DNA of 64,000 bases from Paenibacillus abyssi (GTDB lineage Bacteria > Bacillota > Bacilli > Paenibacillales > Paenibacillaceae). The stretch's first letter is position 1. Each line of letters opens with the position of its first letter. Positions 46,191 to 54,593 of this stretch are shown here, one piece after another. Where the stretch lies: NCBI RefSeq assembly GCF_014640295.1, contig NZ_BMGR01000011.1:124001-188000 (forward strand). Reading direction: 5' to 3'. The position numbers and the translations under genes were made by a program. The notes beneath the pieces are model-generated. The model was not told where the DNA came from. It was given only the letters and a program-made list of their open reading frames with translations, and did no database searches.

Positions 46191-46913
46191 ATGAGAGCAG
46201 CATTCATCTCGGATATTCATGGCAATTCCATCGCACTTGAAGCCGTTCTGGAGGACATAAGCAAGAAGGCTGTTAATCAAATCTATGTGCTTGGCGACCT
46301 TTGTTATCGCGGACCCGATCCGAAAGGTTCTCTCCGGAGAATACAAGCATTGCATACGAAAGTCATTAAGGGCAATGCGGATGAGTGGGTTGTTCGAGGC
46401 GTACGACAAGGAGAGGTTCCAGATCCGGTGCTCGACATCATGAACCGGGAACGTGACTGGACTGTATCGCAGCTGGATCAACAAGACATTGATTATTTAG
46501 CAGGTTTACCGACCGAGCTTAATCTTGACCTGGAAGGCATGTCAATCAGCGCATTTCATGCTACCCCGGAGAGCTTGTTCGAGGTTGTGCTTGGGAGTGC
46601 AGACGATGAACTGCTGGAGACAAAGCTGATGTCAGCCAGTCATGCCGACCTGTACATATATGCTCATATCCATAGGCCGTACATTCGCTATATTAACGGT
46701 AGAATAATTATGAATATCGGCAGCGTAGGCCTTCCTTTTGACGGTATGAACAAAGCGTCATATGCGATCGTCGAAGTAGACCAGGGGAGAATTAGCACAT
46801 CGATAGAGCGAGTTTCATTTGATATAGAAGAAGTAATCCGGCAATATGAGGATGCGAGGTATCCTAATTCGGACATGATGGCAAGAATTCTCCACCATGC
46901 GAGTGTGAAGTAA
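46191..46913 (+). CDS. Metallophosphoesterase
   Basis: 240 residues, YfcE/Ap4A-hydrolase-like calcineurin fold. Motifs: FISDIHGNSIALEAVL, YVLGDLCYRGPDP, KGNADEWVVR, SISAFHATP, YIYAHIHRPYI, NIGSVGLPFDG. Cytoplasmic two-metal phosphodiesterase or phosphatase; substrate unknown. RBS AAGGGGGAG. Confidence 0.9.
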   Translation: MRAAFISDIHGNSIALEAVLEDISKKAVNQIYVLGDLCYRGPDPKGSLRRIQALHTKVIKGNADEWVVRGVRQGEVPDPVLDIMNRERDWTVSQLDQQDIDYLAGLPTELNLDLEGMSISAFHATPESLFEVVLGSADDELLETKLMSASHADLYIYAHIHRPYIRYINGRIIMNIGSVGLPFDGMNKASYAIVEVDQGRISTSIERVSFDIEEVIRQYEDARYPNSDMMARILHHASVK

Positions 46914-46994
46914 ATGGGGTAGAAGCTCCGCATAAATGATTCCAGCAGCGGAAATATCGGATCCACGAACAAGGCAGCGGCACGGGGAACGACT

Positions 46995-47144
46995 ATGTCT
47001 CCAATTACGCTGCGAAAATGTCTGTTGCAGGATATGATGACGCAGGAAGAAATGGATCAGATGAGAGCCAACCTAAGCTTGGATCGCCCGGTTTATGAGC
47101 AGTATCTGGTATGGATGAAAAATATTGTTCCTGAACGAATTTAA
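46995..47144 (+). pseudogene. Remnant of a DppB/OppB-type permease gene
   Basis: A 49-codon frame whose second half, EEMDQMRANLSLDRPVYEQY then LVWMKNIV, matches the conserved segment (..MRxxLGLDxPxxVQYxxWL..) of dipeptide/oligopeptide ABC permeases. It has no RBS and no neighbours of that system. The rest of the gap 46914-47173 is non-coding. Confidence 0.45.
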
Positions 47145-47173
47145 ATGTGTCTGGATGAAATGTGAAACGTCAA

Positions 47174-47206
47174 GAAAGCCCGCCTTTTGCCCGGCGGGCT
47201 TCTTCA
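47174..47206. terminator. Bidirectional terminator
   Basis: AAGCCCGCC/GGCGGGCTT, loop TTTTGCCC-like; serves the minus-strand small gene that ends at 47232. Confidence 0.75.
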
Positions 47207-47231
47207 TGCAGGTTTCCACCTGAAGATACAA

Positions 47232-47384
47232 TTACTTTTTCGTCAGCGTCCAAAAGTAGTAAAGCGCTACAACAGCAACACTCATCGAGTAAAGTGAAGT
47301 CGATATCGTCTTTGTATATAAGAGGATCGACATGATCAAGATTACGATAACCGTAACGGCACGGTGGATGTGTAGTTTTTTCAT
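47232..47384 (-). CDS. Small membrane protein (50 residues), possibly leaderless
   Basis: MKKLHIHRAVTVIVILIMSI and the following residues form two membrane spans and a Lys tail (TLTKK). The ATG lies exactly seven nt after a perfect -10 (TATAAT) with TTGCAG 18 nt further up, so the transcript would begin at the A of ATG. A longer frame of 72 residues has the promoter inside it and no RBS. No family recognised. Confidence 0.5.
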   Translation of the reverse strand: MKKLHIHRAVTVIVILIMSILLYTKTISTSLYSMSVAVVALYYFWTLTKK

Positions 47385-47390
47385 TGTATT

Positions 47391-47420
47391 ATTATAGCTC
47401 GAAGAAACGAAAAGCTGCAA
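47391..47420 (-). promoter_or_regulatory. Promoter immediately before the small membrane protein
   Basis: Minus strand: TTGCAG, 18-nt spacer, TATAAT, then AATACA and ATG. Confidence 0.55.
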
Positions 47421-47478
47421 ATGTTTTATGCTTCTTCGAGCATGCAGCACCGATTACAGGAGCAGTTAGGCGGATCGC

Positions 47479-48138
47479 CTAACCTGTAAACTCTTGAACC
47501 CATGTGCCATTGTAATATGCAATCCCGATTTTGGTAAAACCGCTGTTCATGATGTTGGCTCGGTGGCCTTCACTGTTCATCCAATCGTTCATGACCTGTT
47601 CTGGGGTGGGTTGGCCTTTAGCGATGTTTTCCCCAGCCGCATTGAAAGGGATCTGGAAGTTTCGCATCATATCGAACGGAGATCCGTATGTCGGAGACGT
47701 ATGATCAAAGTAATTATTATCATACATGTCCTTTGCCTTGACCATAGCCACTTTGGATAAATTCTCGTCCATACTCAGTGTACTCAAGCCTGCATTTGTT
47801 CTTTGTGCGTTGACCAATGACAGAACCTGCTGCTCAAATTGAGAGGTCGACTGATTCTTATCCGCAGGGTTTTCTGTCGTTCCAGGTTGGCCTATTAACC
47901 AATCCGGGAGTGTATTGGGAGCTTGTTTCATCGACATCGATGGTTTCCGCGCTCCCGCCGTAGCTGTTGACGATGATTGAGTTACTGTAGATGCAGGCGC
48001 TTTAGCATGTGCTGGATGATCCATATTTACATGCTTAGGAACGGATTGCTTCTGTATTGCATTATCATTGACCGTACAGCCTGTGACCAGCACTAAAACG
48101 GCGGCTAATGCAATATAACTCTTCATGGGTCTCTTCAT
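47479..48138 (-). CDS. CAP-domain (SCP/PR1) lipoprotein, YkwD-like
   Basis: 219 residues. Lipobox AAVLVLVTGCTV gives a lipid anchor. A Ser/Thr/Pro/Ala-rich linker (~25-95) precedes the CAP domain (~98-219): VLSLVNAQRTNAGLSTLSMD, DNNYFDHTSPTYGSPFDMM, AAGENIAKGQPTPEQVMNDW, SEGHRANIMNSGFTKIGIAY. The conserved His, Glu, Glu, His residues are all present. Bacterial CAP proteins are secreted, of unclear function, often sporulation-linked. RBS TGAGGTG. Confidence 0.92.
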   Translation of the reverse strand: MKRPMKSYIALAAVLVLVTGCTVNDNAIQKQSVPKHVNMDHPAHAKAPASTVTQSSSTATAGARKPSMSMKQAPNTLPDWLIGQPGTTENPADKNQSTSQFEQQVLSLVNAQRTNAGLSTLSMDENLSKVAMVKAKDMYDNNYFDHTSPTYGSPFDMMRNFQIPFNAAGENIAKGQPTPEQVMNDWMNSEGHRANIMNSGFTKIGIAYYNGTWVQEFTG

Positions 48139-48312
48139 AGAATCAACACCTCAGTATGTTAATATGGTGATTTATAAAGAATATATTTGCCCAACGGAGC
48201 AGCGCTTATCCCATATTTCTATTAGCATGAACAGCCCATGTATTGGCAAGAGAACTTGAATGGGGACTTCAGTTAAAGGGGAATATTACGATGAGTACCT
48301 GCGAATTTATAA

Positions 48313-48474
48313 TTATTTAAAACAGGACAAACCGAAGCCGGATGAGAGCGATGTCGTTTTCTCTTTCTCATCATTTTTGTGTTCATCCTGATCTTGCGTG
48401 GAATTAGAATAAAAGTTAATGATGTCATCAATGCTCGTAAAGTTTGCTGTGGATGTAGTTTTTCGTTTATTCAT
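48313..48474 (-). CDS. Small peptide with Gly/Ser/Cys C-terminus, possible secreted or modified peptide precursor
   Basis: 53 residues from an ATG behind GAAGGAGAG; the longer frame has no RBS. N-terminal part TSTANFTSIDDIINFYSNST, then a very charged middle (DQDEHKNDEKEKTT), then SLSSGFGLSCFK. A charged leader followed by a Ser/Gly/Cys-containing tail is the layout of some ribosomally made peptides, but no modification enzyme or transporter is adjacent. No signal peptide. Confidence 0.5.
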   Translation of the reverse strand: MNKRKTTSTANFTSIDDIINFYSNSTQDQDEHKNDEKEKTTSLSSGFGLSCFK

Positions 48475-48707
48475 TGTTAAAAATCTCTCCTTCAATTTGC
48501 CTGGCCACATTTTATTTAAACCGAATTGGGCATTTTGAAGCATCCAGCTGTTATAGGGTGGTGAATCAGCCAACATCTTTGTCATACGAGCTTTAACTTA
48601 GAATAGTTAGATGTGTTATCATTAGATATGGGTTCAATGCCCATTTTCACTTATTTATAGGAGAGTCCCGATTATGAGGTTACAACTAAATTTAATGGGG
48701 GTTTAAG

Positions 48708-49085
48708 ATGAAAATTCAACTCACAAGTGTATATGTAAATCATCCATTGGAAGCCTTTAAATTTTACACAGAAGTGCTGGGCTTCATCTCAAGGCTCTAC
48801 ATTCCGGAAGCTTATTTGGCCATAGTTGCTTCACCTGAAGAACCGGATGGTACCGGGCTGCTTCTTGAACCTAACAACAATCCGATTGCAAAGACATACC
48901 AAGAAGCTCTATTTAATGCCGGGTATCCTGTCATCGTATTCGGTGTTAAGGACATTCAAAGCGAATATGAGCGACTGAGTGAACTCGGTGTCGTTTTTAG
49001 AAAGCAGCCGACGAAAACGGAAGTAGGCATAGAGGCGATATTTGAAGATACTTGCGGCAATCTAATACAGCTTTATCAAGTCTAA
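48708..49085 (+). CDS. VOC family (glyoxalase-fold) protein
   Basis: 125 residues. Paired beta-alpha-beta units: TSVYVNHPLEAFKFYTEVLG and VIVFGVKDIQSEYERLSELG, ending EDTCGNLIQLYQ with the Glu/Gln metal-site region. Typical of dioxygenase/glyoxalase/bleomycin-resistance folds; substrate unknown. RBS GGGGGTTT. Confidence 0.9.
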   Translation: MKIQLTSVYVNHPLEAFKFYTEVLGFISRLYIPEAYLAIVASPEEPDGTGLLLEPNNNPIAKTYQEALFNAGYPVIVFGVKDIQSEYERLSELGVVFRKQPTKTEVGIEAIFEDTCGNLIQLYQV

Positions 49086-49128
49086 TCAAGGTTCTCGTCA
49101 ACGATAGTACTGTTTCTCAGACGGATTC

Positions 49129-49155
49129 ACCCGACCCAATAGGTCGGGTTTTTTG
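49129..49155 (+). terminator. Intrinsic terminator
   Basis: ACCCGACC/GGTCGGGT, loop CAATA, five T. Confidence 0.9.
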
Positions 49156-49281
49156 TGCTCGGAACTCGCCAATCCGGAGGAGCGGAATGGGATTTAATTT
49201 CACTTTATTGGACATTGGGTATAAAATAGAGCTCAGAACAAGGGTCCGTTACAGCGTCTTTATGAAAGGGGAAACTTAACA

Positions 49282-50334
49282 ATGCCTTCGCCATTAGAAC
49301 CACAGCCTAATCAAGAATATATTGTAACCTTATTGGAACGGCTGCTCAAAACGCCAAGTCCAAGTGGTTACTGCATGGACATCATGCAATTGATTCAGAA
49401 TGAAGCTGACAAGCTCGGATATTCATTAGAAATAACGCCCAAAGGAAATGGAATCATTACGATTCAGGGACAACATGCTGATAAAGTAATTGGATTATCC
49501 GCGCATCTCGATACACTTGGCGCCATGGTACGCTCGATTAAGCCGAACGGCATGATACGCTTTACACCGGTCGGGGGGTATGCGATGCATACAGTGGAGG
49601 GCGAATACTGTCTCATTCATACACGAGACGGCAGAACATATGAGGGGACCGTATTGTCTACGAAACCATCCGTACATGTATATCCTGATGCAAGAGATTG
49701 GAAGCGTGAAGAGGCGAATATGGAAATTCGCATCGATGAGATCGTAAAATCGAAAGAAGAGGTTGAGAAGCTGGGAATCGCGGTTGGTGATTTTATATCC
49801 TGGGAGCCGCGTACCCGAATCTTAACCAATGGTTGGATCAAATCGCGGCACCTGGACGATAAAGCCGGCATAGCTGCATTGTTCGGTCTCCTGGAATGGA
49901 TGAAGCGTGAGGGCAGGAAGCCTGTTCACACGGTCAAGCTAATATTGTCAACCTATGAAGAAGTGGGCCACGGGAGTTCCTATATACCGGCGGATATTAC
50001 CGAATTGATTGCTGTGGATATGGGTGCAATCGGAGATGATCTTTCAGCAACAGAGCGGGATGTTTCCATATGTGCTAAAGATTCGACAGGGCCGTACGAT
50101 TACAATATGACCTCCAAGCTTATAGCGCTCGCCAAGCGAGAAAAACTTCCTCATGCGGTCGATATTTACCCTCATTATGGCTCCGATGCCTCTGCAGCGT
50201 TACTGGGTGGCAGCAATATTCGGGCGGCTTTAATCGGGCCAGGGGTCCATGCTTCACATGGGATGGAACGCACGCATGCGGATGCGATCGTCAACACAGC
50301 CGCATTGCTGCTGGCTTATGTCCTGGAGCCCTAA
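49282..50334 (+). CDS. M42 family metallopeptidase
   Basis: 350 residues. Metal and catalytic residues: GLSAHLDTLGAMV, HLDDKAGIAALFG, STYEEVGHGSS, AVDMGAIGDD, YGSDASAAL and HASHGMERTH. These are the two-zinc aminopeptidase motifs of the M42 (glutamyl aminopeptidase/PepA) family. Cytoplasmic peptide trimming, or possibly cellulase-M-like. RBS AAAGGGG. Confidence 0.93.
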   Translation: MPSPLEPQPNQEYIVTLLERLLKTPSPSGYCMDIMQLIQNEADKLGYSLEITPKGNGIITIQGQHADKVIGLSAHLDTLGAMVRSIKPNGMIRFTPVGGYAMHTVEGEYCLIHTRDGRTYEGTVLSTKPSVHVYPDARDWKREEANMEIRIDEIVKSKEEVEKLGIAVGDFISWEPRTRILTNGWIKSRHLDDKAGIAALFGLLEWMKREGRKPVHTVKLILSTYEEVGHGSSYIPADITELIAVDMGAIGDDLSATERDVSICAKDSTGPYDYNMTSKLIALAKREKLPHAVDIYPHYGSDASAALLGGSNIRAALIGPGVHASHGMERTHADAIVNTAALLLAYVLEP

Positions 50335-50391
50335 TATCCATTAAAAGCCGCTTCGCGCATCCTAAATACGCAGGAGATTCCTTTAATTACT

Positions 50392-50660
50392 GTGGCGAGA
50401 ATCAAATTAAGAAAAAAGCAAGAGACAAACCATTCCATTCATATTAGAATAAAGGACGAAGGAATGGGCATCTCCAAAATATTTGGCAATCCATTCTATA
50501 CAACGAAGGAAAAGGGGACGGGCCTTGGATTAACGATCAGTTATAATATCATCAAAGACCAAATGGTCAAATCACGATCAATAGTCGGAAAAATAAAGGA
50601 ACAATCATTGAGCTCGATTTGCCAACAACAAACGGCTTGGATAGGAGACAACTACTAACA
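50392..50660 (+). pseudogene. Truncated, frameshifted histidine kinase fragment
   Basis: Only the end of an HATPase domain is left: [38 protein letters not shown]. After ~50570 the natural continuation [14 protein letters not shown] is in a different frame from the part before it, so an indel is present. The membrane, His-box and N-box regions are missing. The C-terminal piece resembles the intact kinase at 8020. Confidence 0.82.
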
Positions 50661-50664
50661 ACTT

Positions 50665-51564
50665 ATGTCAGGTACAAAAAAGTTAATCGTACATCCATAT
50701 ATTTTACTGCTTATCGCTGTGCTTGCCGTAGCCGTTTCTTCAATTATGATTAAAGCTTCTTCTTCACCTACTTCAGTTGCAGGTATGTACCGGCTGTTCA
50801 TGACTGTAGTGATTATGCTGCCCATTGTACCATGGAAGCTGATCAAAACCATTCGTCTCAGCGGCAAGGAATGGATGATTTTATTGTCAGCGGGATTTTT
50901 TTTGGGATTACATTTTCTGTTGTGGATGGAATCGCTCCGGTATACTTCCGTTGCCAGCTCCATGGTGATTCTAAGCTTACAGCCCTTTTTCGTCATGATC
51001 GGAGCCTATTTCCTTTTTAAAGAGCGAATAACGTTAGGGATTAGCATATGTATGGCGATTGCTGTCGCGGGTTCGGTTGTGATTGCATGGGGCGACATCG
51101 GCCTTTCACAAGAAGCGATCTGGGGGGATATTTTATCCTTACTCGGTACGATCGCCGTAGCGGCTTATATGCTTGCCGGGCAAAAGATTAGCGATAAAAT
51201 CCCTGCCTATCTCTACAGCGTGCTTGTATTTTTTATTGGCGGATTCGTTATGTTTCTCTACAATCTGGCGATCCAGGTACCACTTACCGGATATCCGTCA
51301 TCGGAATGGATGTATTTTCTGTTATTAGCGATTATCCCAACGATTTTCGGGCAGTTGATATTTAATCTGCTGCTGAAGCACATCGGCGCCACGACTGTCT
51401 CGATGGGGATTATTGGAGAGCCTATACTTGCGATTATTATGGCATACATCGTCCTGCATGAAACGATCGGGCTTTCGCAGGCTTTTGGAGGAGTTCTCAC
51501 AATAATGGGGATGGGAATGTATTTTTATCTGAAATCCTTAGCATTAAAACCACGTATCAATTAG
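50665..51564 (+). CDS. EamA/DMT superfamily transporter
   Basis: 299 residues with ten membrane spans in two EamA repeats (~10-145 and ~155-290). Repeat landmarks: SSIMIKASSSPTSVAGMYRL, SLQPFFVMIGAYFLFKERIT and GIIGEPILAIIMAYIVLHET. Drug/metabolite exporter; substrate unknown. It directly follows the kinase remnant and has only a weak RBS. Confidence 0.9.
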   Translation: MSGTKKLIVHPYILLLIAVLAVAVSSIMIKASSSPTSVAGMYRLFMTVVIMLPIVPWKLIKTIRLSGKEWMILLSAGFFLGLHFLLWMESLRYTSVASSMVILSLQPFFVMIGAYFLFKERITLGISICMAIAVAGSVVIAWGDIGLSQEAIWGDILSLLGTIAVAAYMLAGQKISDKIPAYLYSVLVFFIGGFVMFLYNLAIQVPLTGYPSSEWMYFLLLAIIPTIFGQLIFNLLLKHIGATTVSMGIIGEPILAIIMAYIVLHETIGLSQAFGGVLTIMGMGMYFYLKSLALKPRIN

Positions 51565-51605
51565 AACAATTGTTTGAGAATTGCTAGCTGTATAAAGACA
51601 ACAGG

Positions 51606-51634
51606 AGCAGGCGCCGCGGCGGCCTGCTTTTTTG
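51606..51634 (+). terminator. Intrinsic terminator
   Basis: AGCAGGC..GCCG pairs with CGGC..GCCTGCT; seven T. Confidence 0.85.
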
Positions 51635-51661
51635 TCTGGAAAATAAAGCAAAGGAAAATAG

Positions 51662-51688
51662 AACCAATTGCCGGTTTGCATTGTCTAA
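51662..51688 (+). promoter_or_regulatory. Candidate ECF-type promoter
   Basis: AACC, 17 nt, GTCTAA, ~20 nt before the sigma gene. ECF sigma factors often recognise an AAC -35 and a GTC -10 and drive their own operon. Confidence 0.4.
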
Positions 51689-51706
51689 TCTATGGAGGTG
51701 AACGCG

Positions 51707-52246
51707 GTGGAAGAAGCCTATTGGAAATATCTTGAGCACATGGATTCTGAAAGTTTCCGGCAGCTCATGGTGACATACGGTCAGGATGTATGGAACTTGG
51801 CGTTTTTAATGACCAAACGGCATCATCTTGCTGATGATATCACACAGGATGTATTTCTGAGAGCCTATAAAGCGATCGGTACGTTCCGGGGAGCATCCAG
51901 TATTCGAACCTGGCTGTTATCGATTACCCGGAACATTTCCATTAATTATTTACGCACGGCATTCGTCCGAAAAGTGATGCTGACCGAACGATTATCCGTT
52001 AGAGAAACGAGTCCGTCAGCCGAGAAAGTGGTGCTGGCGCACGCTTTGTCGGACGAAATTTGGGAGGCTGTACTACGGTTGCCCTTGAAACTGCGGGAAG
52101 TGCTGGTGCTGCATGTGAAATACGAGATGACGACCAAAGAAATCGCGGACGCTCTCCGCATTTCGGAGGGTACAGTCAAATCCCGCCTGGCACGTGCCAG
52201 GCGCAAAATGTCTATAAGCTGGAAGGAGAGTGCCGCATATGAGTGA
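51707..52246 (+). CDS. ECF-type RNA polymerase sigma factor
   Basis: 179 residues from the GTG seven nt after GGAGGTGA. Region 2: HHLADDITQDVFLRAYKAIG and IRTWLLSITRNISINYLR. Region 4: LRLPLKLREVLVLHVKYEMT, TKEIADALRISEGTVKSRLA, RARRKM. No region 1.1 or 3, as in group 4 sigma factors. The stop overlaps the next start by 8 nt, marking a sigma/anti-sigma-type pair. Confidence 0.93.
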   Translation: MEEAYWKYLEHMDSESFRQLMVTYGQDVWNLAFLMTKRHHLADDITQDVFLRAYKAIGTFRGASSIRTWLLSITRNISINYLRTAFVRKVMLTERLSVRETSPSAEKVVLAHALSDEIWEAVLRLPLKLREVLVLHVKYEMTTKEIADALRISEGTVKSRLARARRKMSISWKESAAYE

Positions 52247-53456
52247 CAAGACGCCGGATTGGTACCAAAAATTGAAGGGCGAACCACTTGTTGAAAAGAC
52301 ATTTACGGTGGACAGCATTCGCCGGATTGAACAAAAAAGGGCGGAATGGGAAAAACGCGGAAAAGCAAGGACAAATCATATCCGCCGTGTATTCGTCATG
52401 TGCGCGGCATCTATACTGCTCGTTCTGCTGCTTGGTATTTCCCTGGAGCATGACCGTCTTGGGAAATGGGTGTCAGATATCGGTTCGACCTGGTCCACCG
52501 AGCCGGGCTCTATCACGCCGCCGGCTGGAAAGCCCGGTCCGGATGCTGTTCCGCCGGATACGATTGGGCCAGATACTGCTGAGCCAGAACCGTTTGATCC
52601 GGATCAAACGGAGACTGATAACCAAACGCAAAAGCCTGATCCAACTCAAACGGATGGCCGTGTGCATGTGAAGAGGATGGACGGACTTCTAATGGAGTAT
52701 CTGCCATTTAACACCGAAGAAGTGCAGAGTATTTCGCTGTGGAATAATCGTATCGGCGAAGAGATCATCATTCCAGATGAGCGTGAATATGTGATTACGC
52801 AAGCTTTGAATTGGCTGGATATTGCGAAGGCCCGCGTGGAAGAAGCAGCTGGTTCTGAGCCGGATCTGAAGCTGCGCTTCCACTTGAAGAACCATGTGTA
52901 TGCAATACCTTATAATCCTGATAATAACGCACTTGATCTGGGCGGGGGCCAGTATTACGCTGATGATCGAACTTTGCTGTTGATCAAGTCGCTCATGGAT
53001 CCTAATAGCAGACTGGCTGTGTTGGATCAAACATTGGAACAAGCACGCGTGCCAGCTGAGGACGGCTCCTCCGATGAGAGCAAGCTGCCTGATTGGGAGA
53101 AGCTGAAGATAGACGGAAAAGATTATAACAGTTGGGAGATGGAACTTAAAGGCATGGCATTCGACAGTGAGACTCTTTATTATGATTCGGTGATTGAGCG
53201 GGTTGACGGCGTCCGGGAATACGGGCAAGGCCGCATCATACAGCTTAGCCGTTTGATCGTCTTTCTGAACAGTGACTATAAAACGACCGATGGCGTGGGT
53301 GTAGGTCTCAGCGAGGAGGAGGTATTACAGCTGCTGGGTATGCCGAATCACCGTACACAGACATGCTGGAGTTATGCAACCGGCGATTATCTGACATTTC
53401 ATCTGTACTTCGAAGCGGGTTTTGTTAAAATGATGGCGCTCAGTCAGCCCGCGTGA
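52239..53456 (+). CDS. Membrane-anchored putative anti-sigma factor
   Basis: 405 residues. Start ATG after AAGGAG, overlapping the sigma stop. Cytoplasmic N-terminus ~1-50 with a basic helix, one span ~52-72 (FVMCAASILLVLLLGISLEH), a Pro/Asp/Gln-rich linker ~90-145, then an extracellular domain. The C-terminal part (LSEEEVLQLLGMPNHRTQTC) resembles DUF4309-like folds. No zinc-anti-sigma HxxxCxxC motif is seen. The role as anti-sigma is inferred from gene order and topology. Confidence 0.75.
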   Translation: MSDKTPDWYQKLKGEPLVEKTFTVDSIRRIEQKRAEWEKRGKARTNHIRRVFVMCAASILLVLLLGISLEHDRLGKWVSDIGSTWSTEPGSITPPAGKPGPDAVPPDTIGPDTAEPEPFDPDQTETDNQTQKPDPTQTDGRVHVKRMDGLLMEYLPFNTEEVQSISLWNNRIGEEIIIPDEREYVITQALNWLDIAKARVEEAAGSEPDLKLRFHLKNHVYAIPYNPDNNALDLGGGQYYADDRTLLLIKSLMDPNSRLAVLDQTLEQARVPAEDGSSDESKLPDWEKLKIDGKDYNSWEMELKGMAFDSETLYYDSVIERVDGVREYGQGRIIQLSRLIVFLNSDYKTTDGVGVGLSEEEVLQLLGMPNHRTQTCWSYATGDYLTFHLYFEAGFVKMMALSQPA

Positions 53457-53583
53457 CAGATTGCTGTGAAGGTTTTTCTATTCTTAGTGTCGAATATTGA
53501 AAGTAAGGTAACTTAAACTAGGAGAGTGATAATACTTGTGTTTCAAATGCAGCGACGGCTATGGTTATGAATGGGAGATTGCC

Positions 53584-53778
53584 ATGTTTAAACCGGGTTT
53601 TATTCTTTCAACAGATGCCCACATCGCAGCGGCTATTCATGAAAGGACAACAATCACCGCCTGGATAGAAGGCAAGCTTACCGAAGACAGTGGTATGATC
53701 GAGAGCCAGAACGAAGCAACCGTTAAAATAAACGGTGTAAACTATGTGAAAGCTGAATGCGAATTTCGAGTGAAATAA
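53584..53778 (+). CDS. Small conserved hypothetical protein
   Basis: 64 residues from the ATG behind TGGGAG; a TTG 16 codons upstream (RBS TAGGAGAG) could give an 80-residue form. The pattern FILSTDAHIAAAIHERTTIT and VKINGVNYVKAECEFRVK suggests a small beta-rich protein. Not identified. Confidence 0.6.
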   Translation: MFKPGFILSTDAHIAAAIHERTTITAWIEGKLTEDSGMIESQNEATVKINGVNYVKAECEFRVK

Positions 53779-53822
53779 ATCATACATTTATCCCCATAGT
53801 TAGCTGGATCCATTTTAACTTG

Positions 53823-53854
53823 GCTGCCTGACGTTCGATGCCGGCAGCTTTTTC
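53823..53854 (+). terminator. Intrinsic terminator
   Basis: GCTGCC/GGCAGC stem with 14-nt loop and five T. Confidence 0.7.
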
Positions 53855-53895
53855 CGTTTATTTTTCCCGAAATATAATATCAGGAGATATAATGT

Positions 53896-53928
53896 CGTTC
53901 CTATGGTTAATACTCGACAGTAGGAACG
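53896..53928. promoter_or_regulatory. Inverted repeat upstream of pncA
   Basis: CGTTCCTA and TAGGAACG, perfect 8-bp arms 17 nt apart, 46 nt before the pncA start and just after TATAAT-like sequences. It may be a regulator site or mRNA hairpin controlling NAD salvage. Confidence 0.45.
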
Positions 53929-53973
53929 CAACCGAAGCTTAAATACTTTTATAATAAAAAGGAGAGGGTTACA

Positions 53974-54555
53974 ATGAATAAGGCATTAATTATCGTGGAT
54001 ATGTCCAACGATTTCGTGCATGAAGACGGAGGCTTGACCGCGGGTAAACCGGCTCAGGAGCTTGTTCCTTATATTATTGATCTGGCCGATTCCTTTCTTG
54101 CTAATGACGATGTTGTCGCTGTCGCGATGGACGCCCATCAGGAAAATGACGATCACTTTAAATTATGGCCTGTACACAACGTCATCGGGACTTGGGGGCA
54201 GCAATTATATGGCGGACTGAAGGAATGGTATGTAGCAAATGAACACAAGGACAATGTACTTTATATTCCAAAAATAAATTATAACGCCTTTTTCAAAACA
54301 GATCTGGCGGAAGAATTAATGGCGCGCGGCATCCAAGAAGTTCATGTCGTAGGCGTGGTTACGGAAATTTGCGATTTTGCCACGATTGCCGGGGCGGATG
54401 CGCACGGCTTTAGAACGGTATTACATAAACGCGGTGTTGCCACTTTCACTCATAACGTGCCCGCTCTTGCAGGCATGCTAAAAGATGGTTATGTTCCTGC
54501 AGATCTACTGATTGAGCTGATGAGAATGTCGTTTCATACTGCCGTGATTGAATAA
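53974..54555 (+). CDS. pncA: Nicotinamidase/isochorismatase family hydrolase
   Basis: 193 residues. Catalytic triad: Asp in LIIVDMSNDFVHEDGG, Lys in YIPKINYNAF, Cys in VVTEICDFATIAGADAHGF. Metal site in AMDAHQENDDHF. Nicotinamidases convert nicotinamide to nicotinate, and the next gene uses nicotinate, which supports this assignment over a general cysteine hydrolase. RBS AAGGAGAGG. Confidence 0.88.
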   Translation: MNKALIIVDMSNDFVHEDGGLTAGKPAQELVPYIIDLADSFLANDDVVAVAMDAHQENDDHFKLWPVHNVIGTWGQQLYGGLKEWYVANEHKDNVLYIPKINYNAFFKTDLAEELMARGIQEVHVVGVVTEICDFATIAGADAHGFRTVLHKRGVATFTHNVPALAGMLKDGYVPADLLIELMRMSFHTAVIE

Positions 54556-54593
54556 TCAGGGCGAGCGAACCACTAAACAGAGGAGTTGTCATC

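Noticed and set aside
49052-49279. 75-codon plus-strand frame between the VOC and M42 genes
   Set aside because: Runs through a perfect terminator hairpin at 49129-49155.
52689-53228. 179-codon minus-strand frame opposite the anti-sigma candidate
   Set aside because: No RBS, no domain, and mirrored codon bias of the real gene.
53488-53494. TGTCGAA as a Spo0A box before the 64-residue gene
   Set aside because: Isolated match without promoter context.
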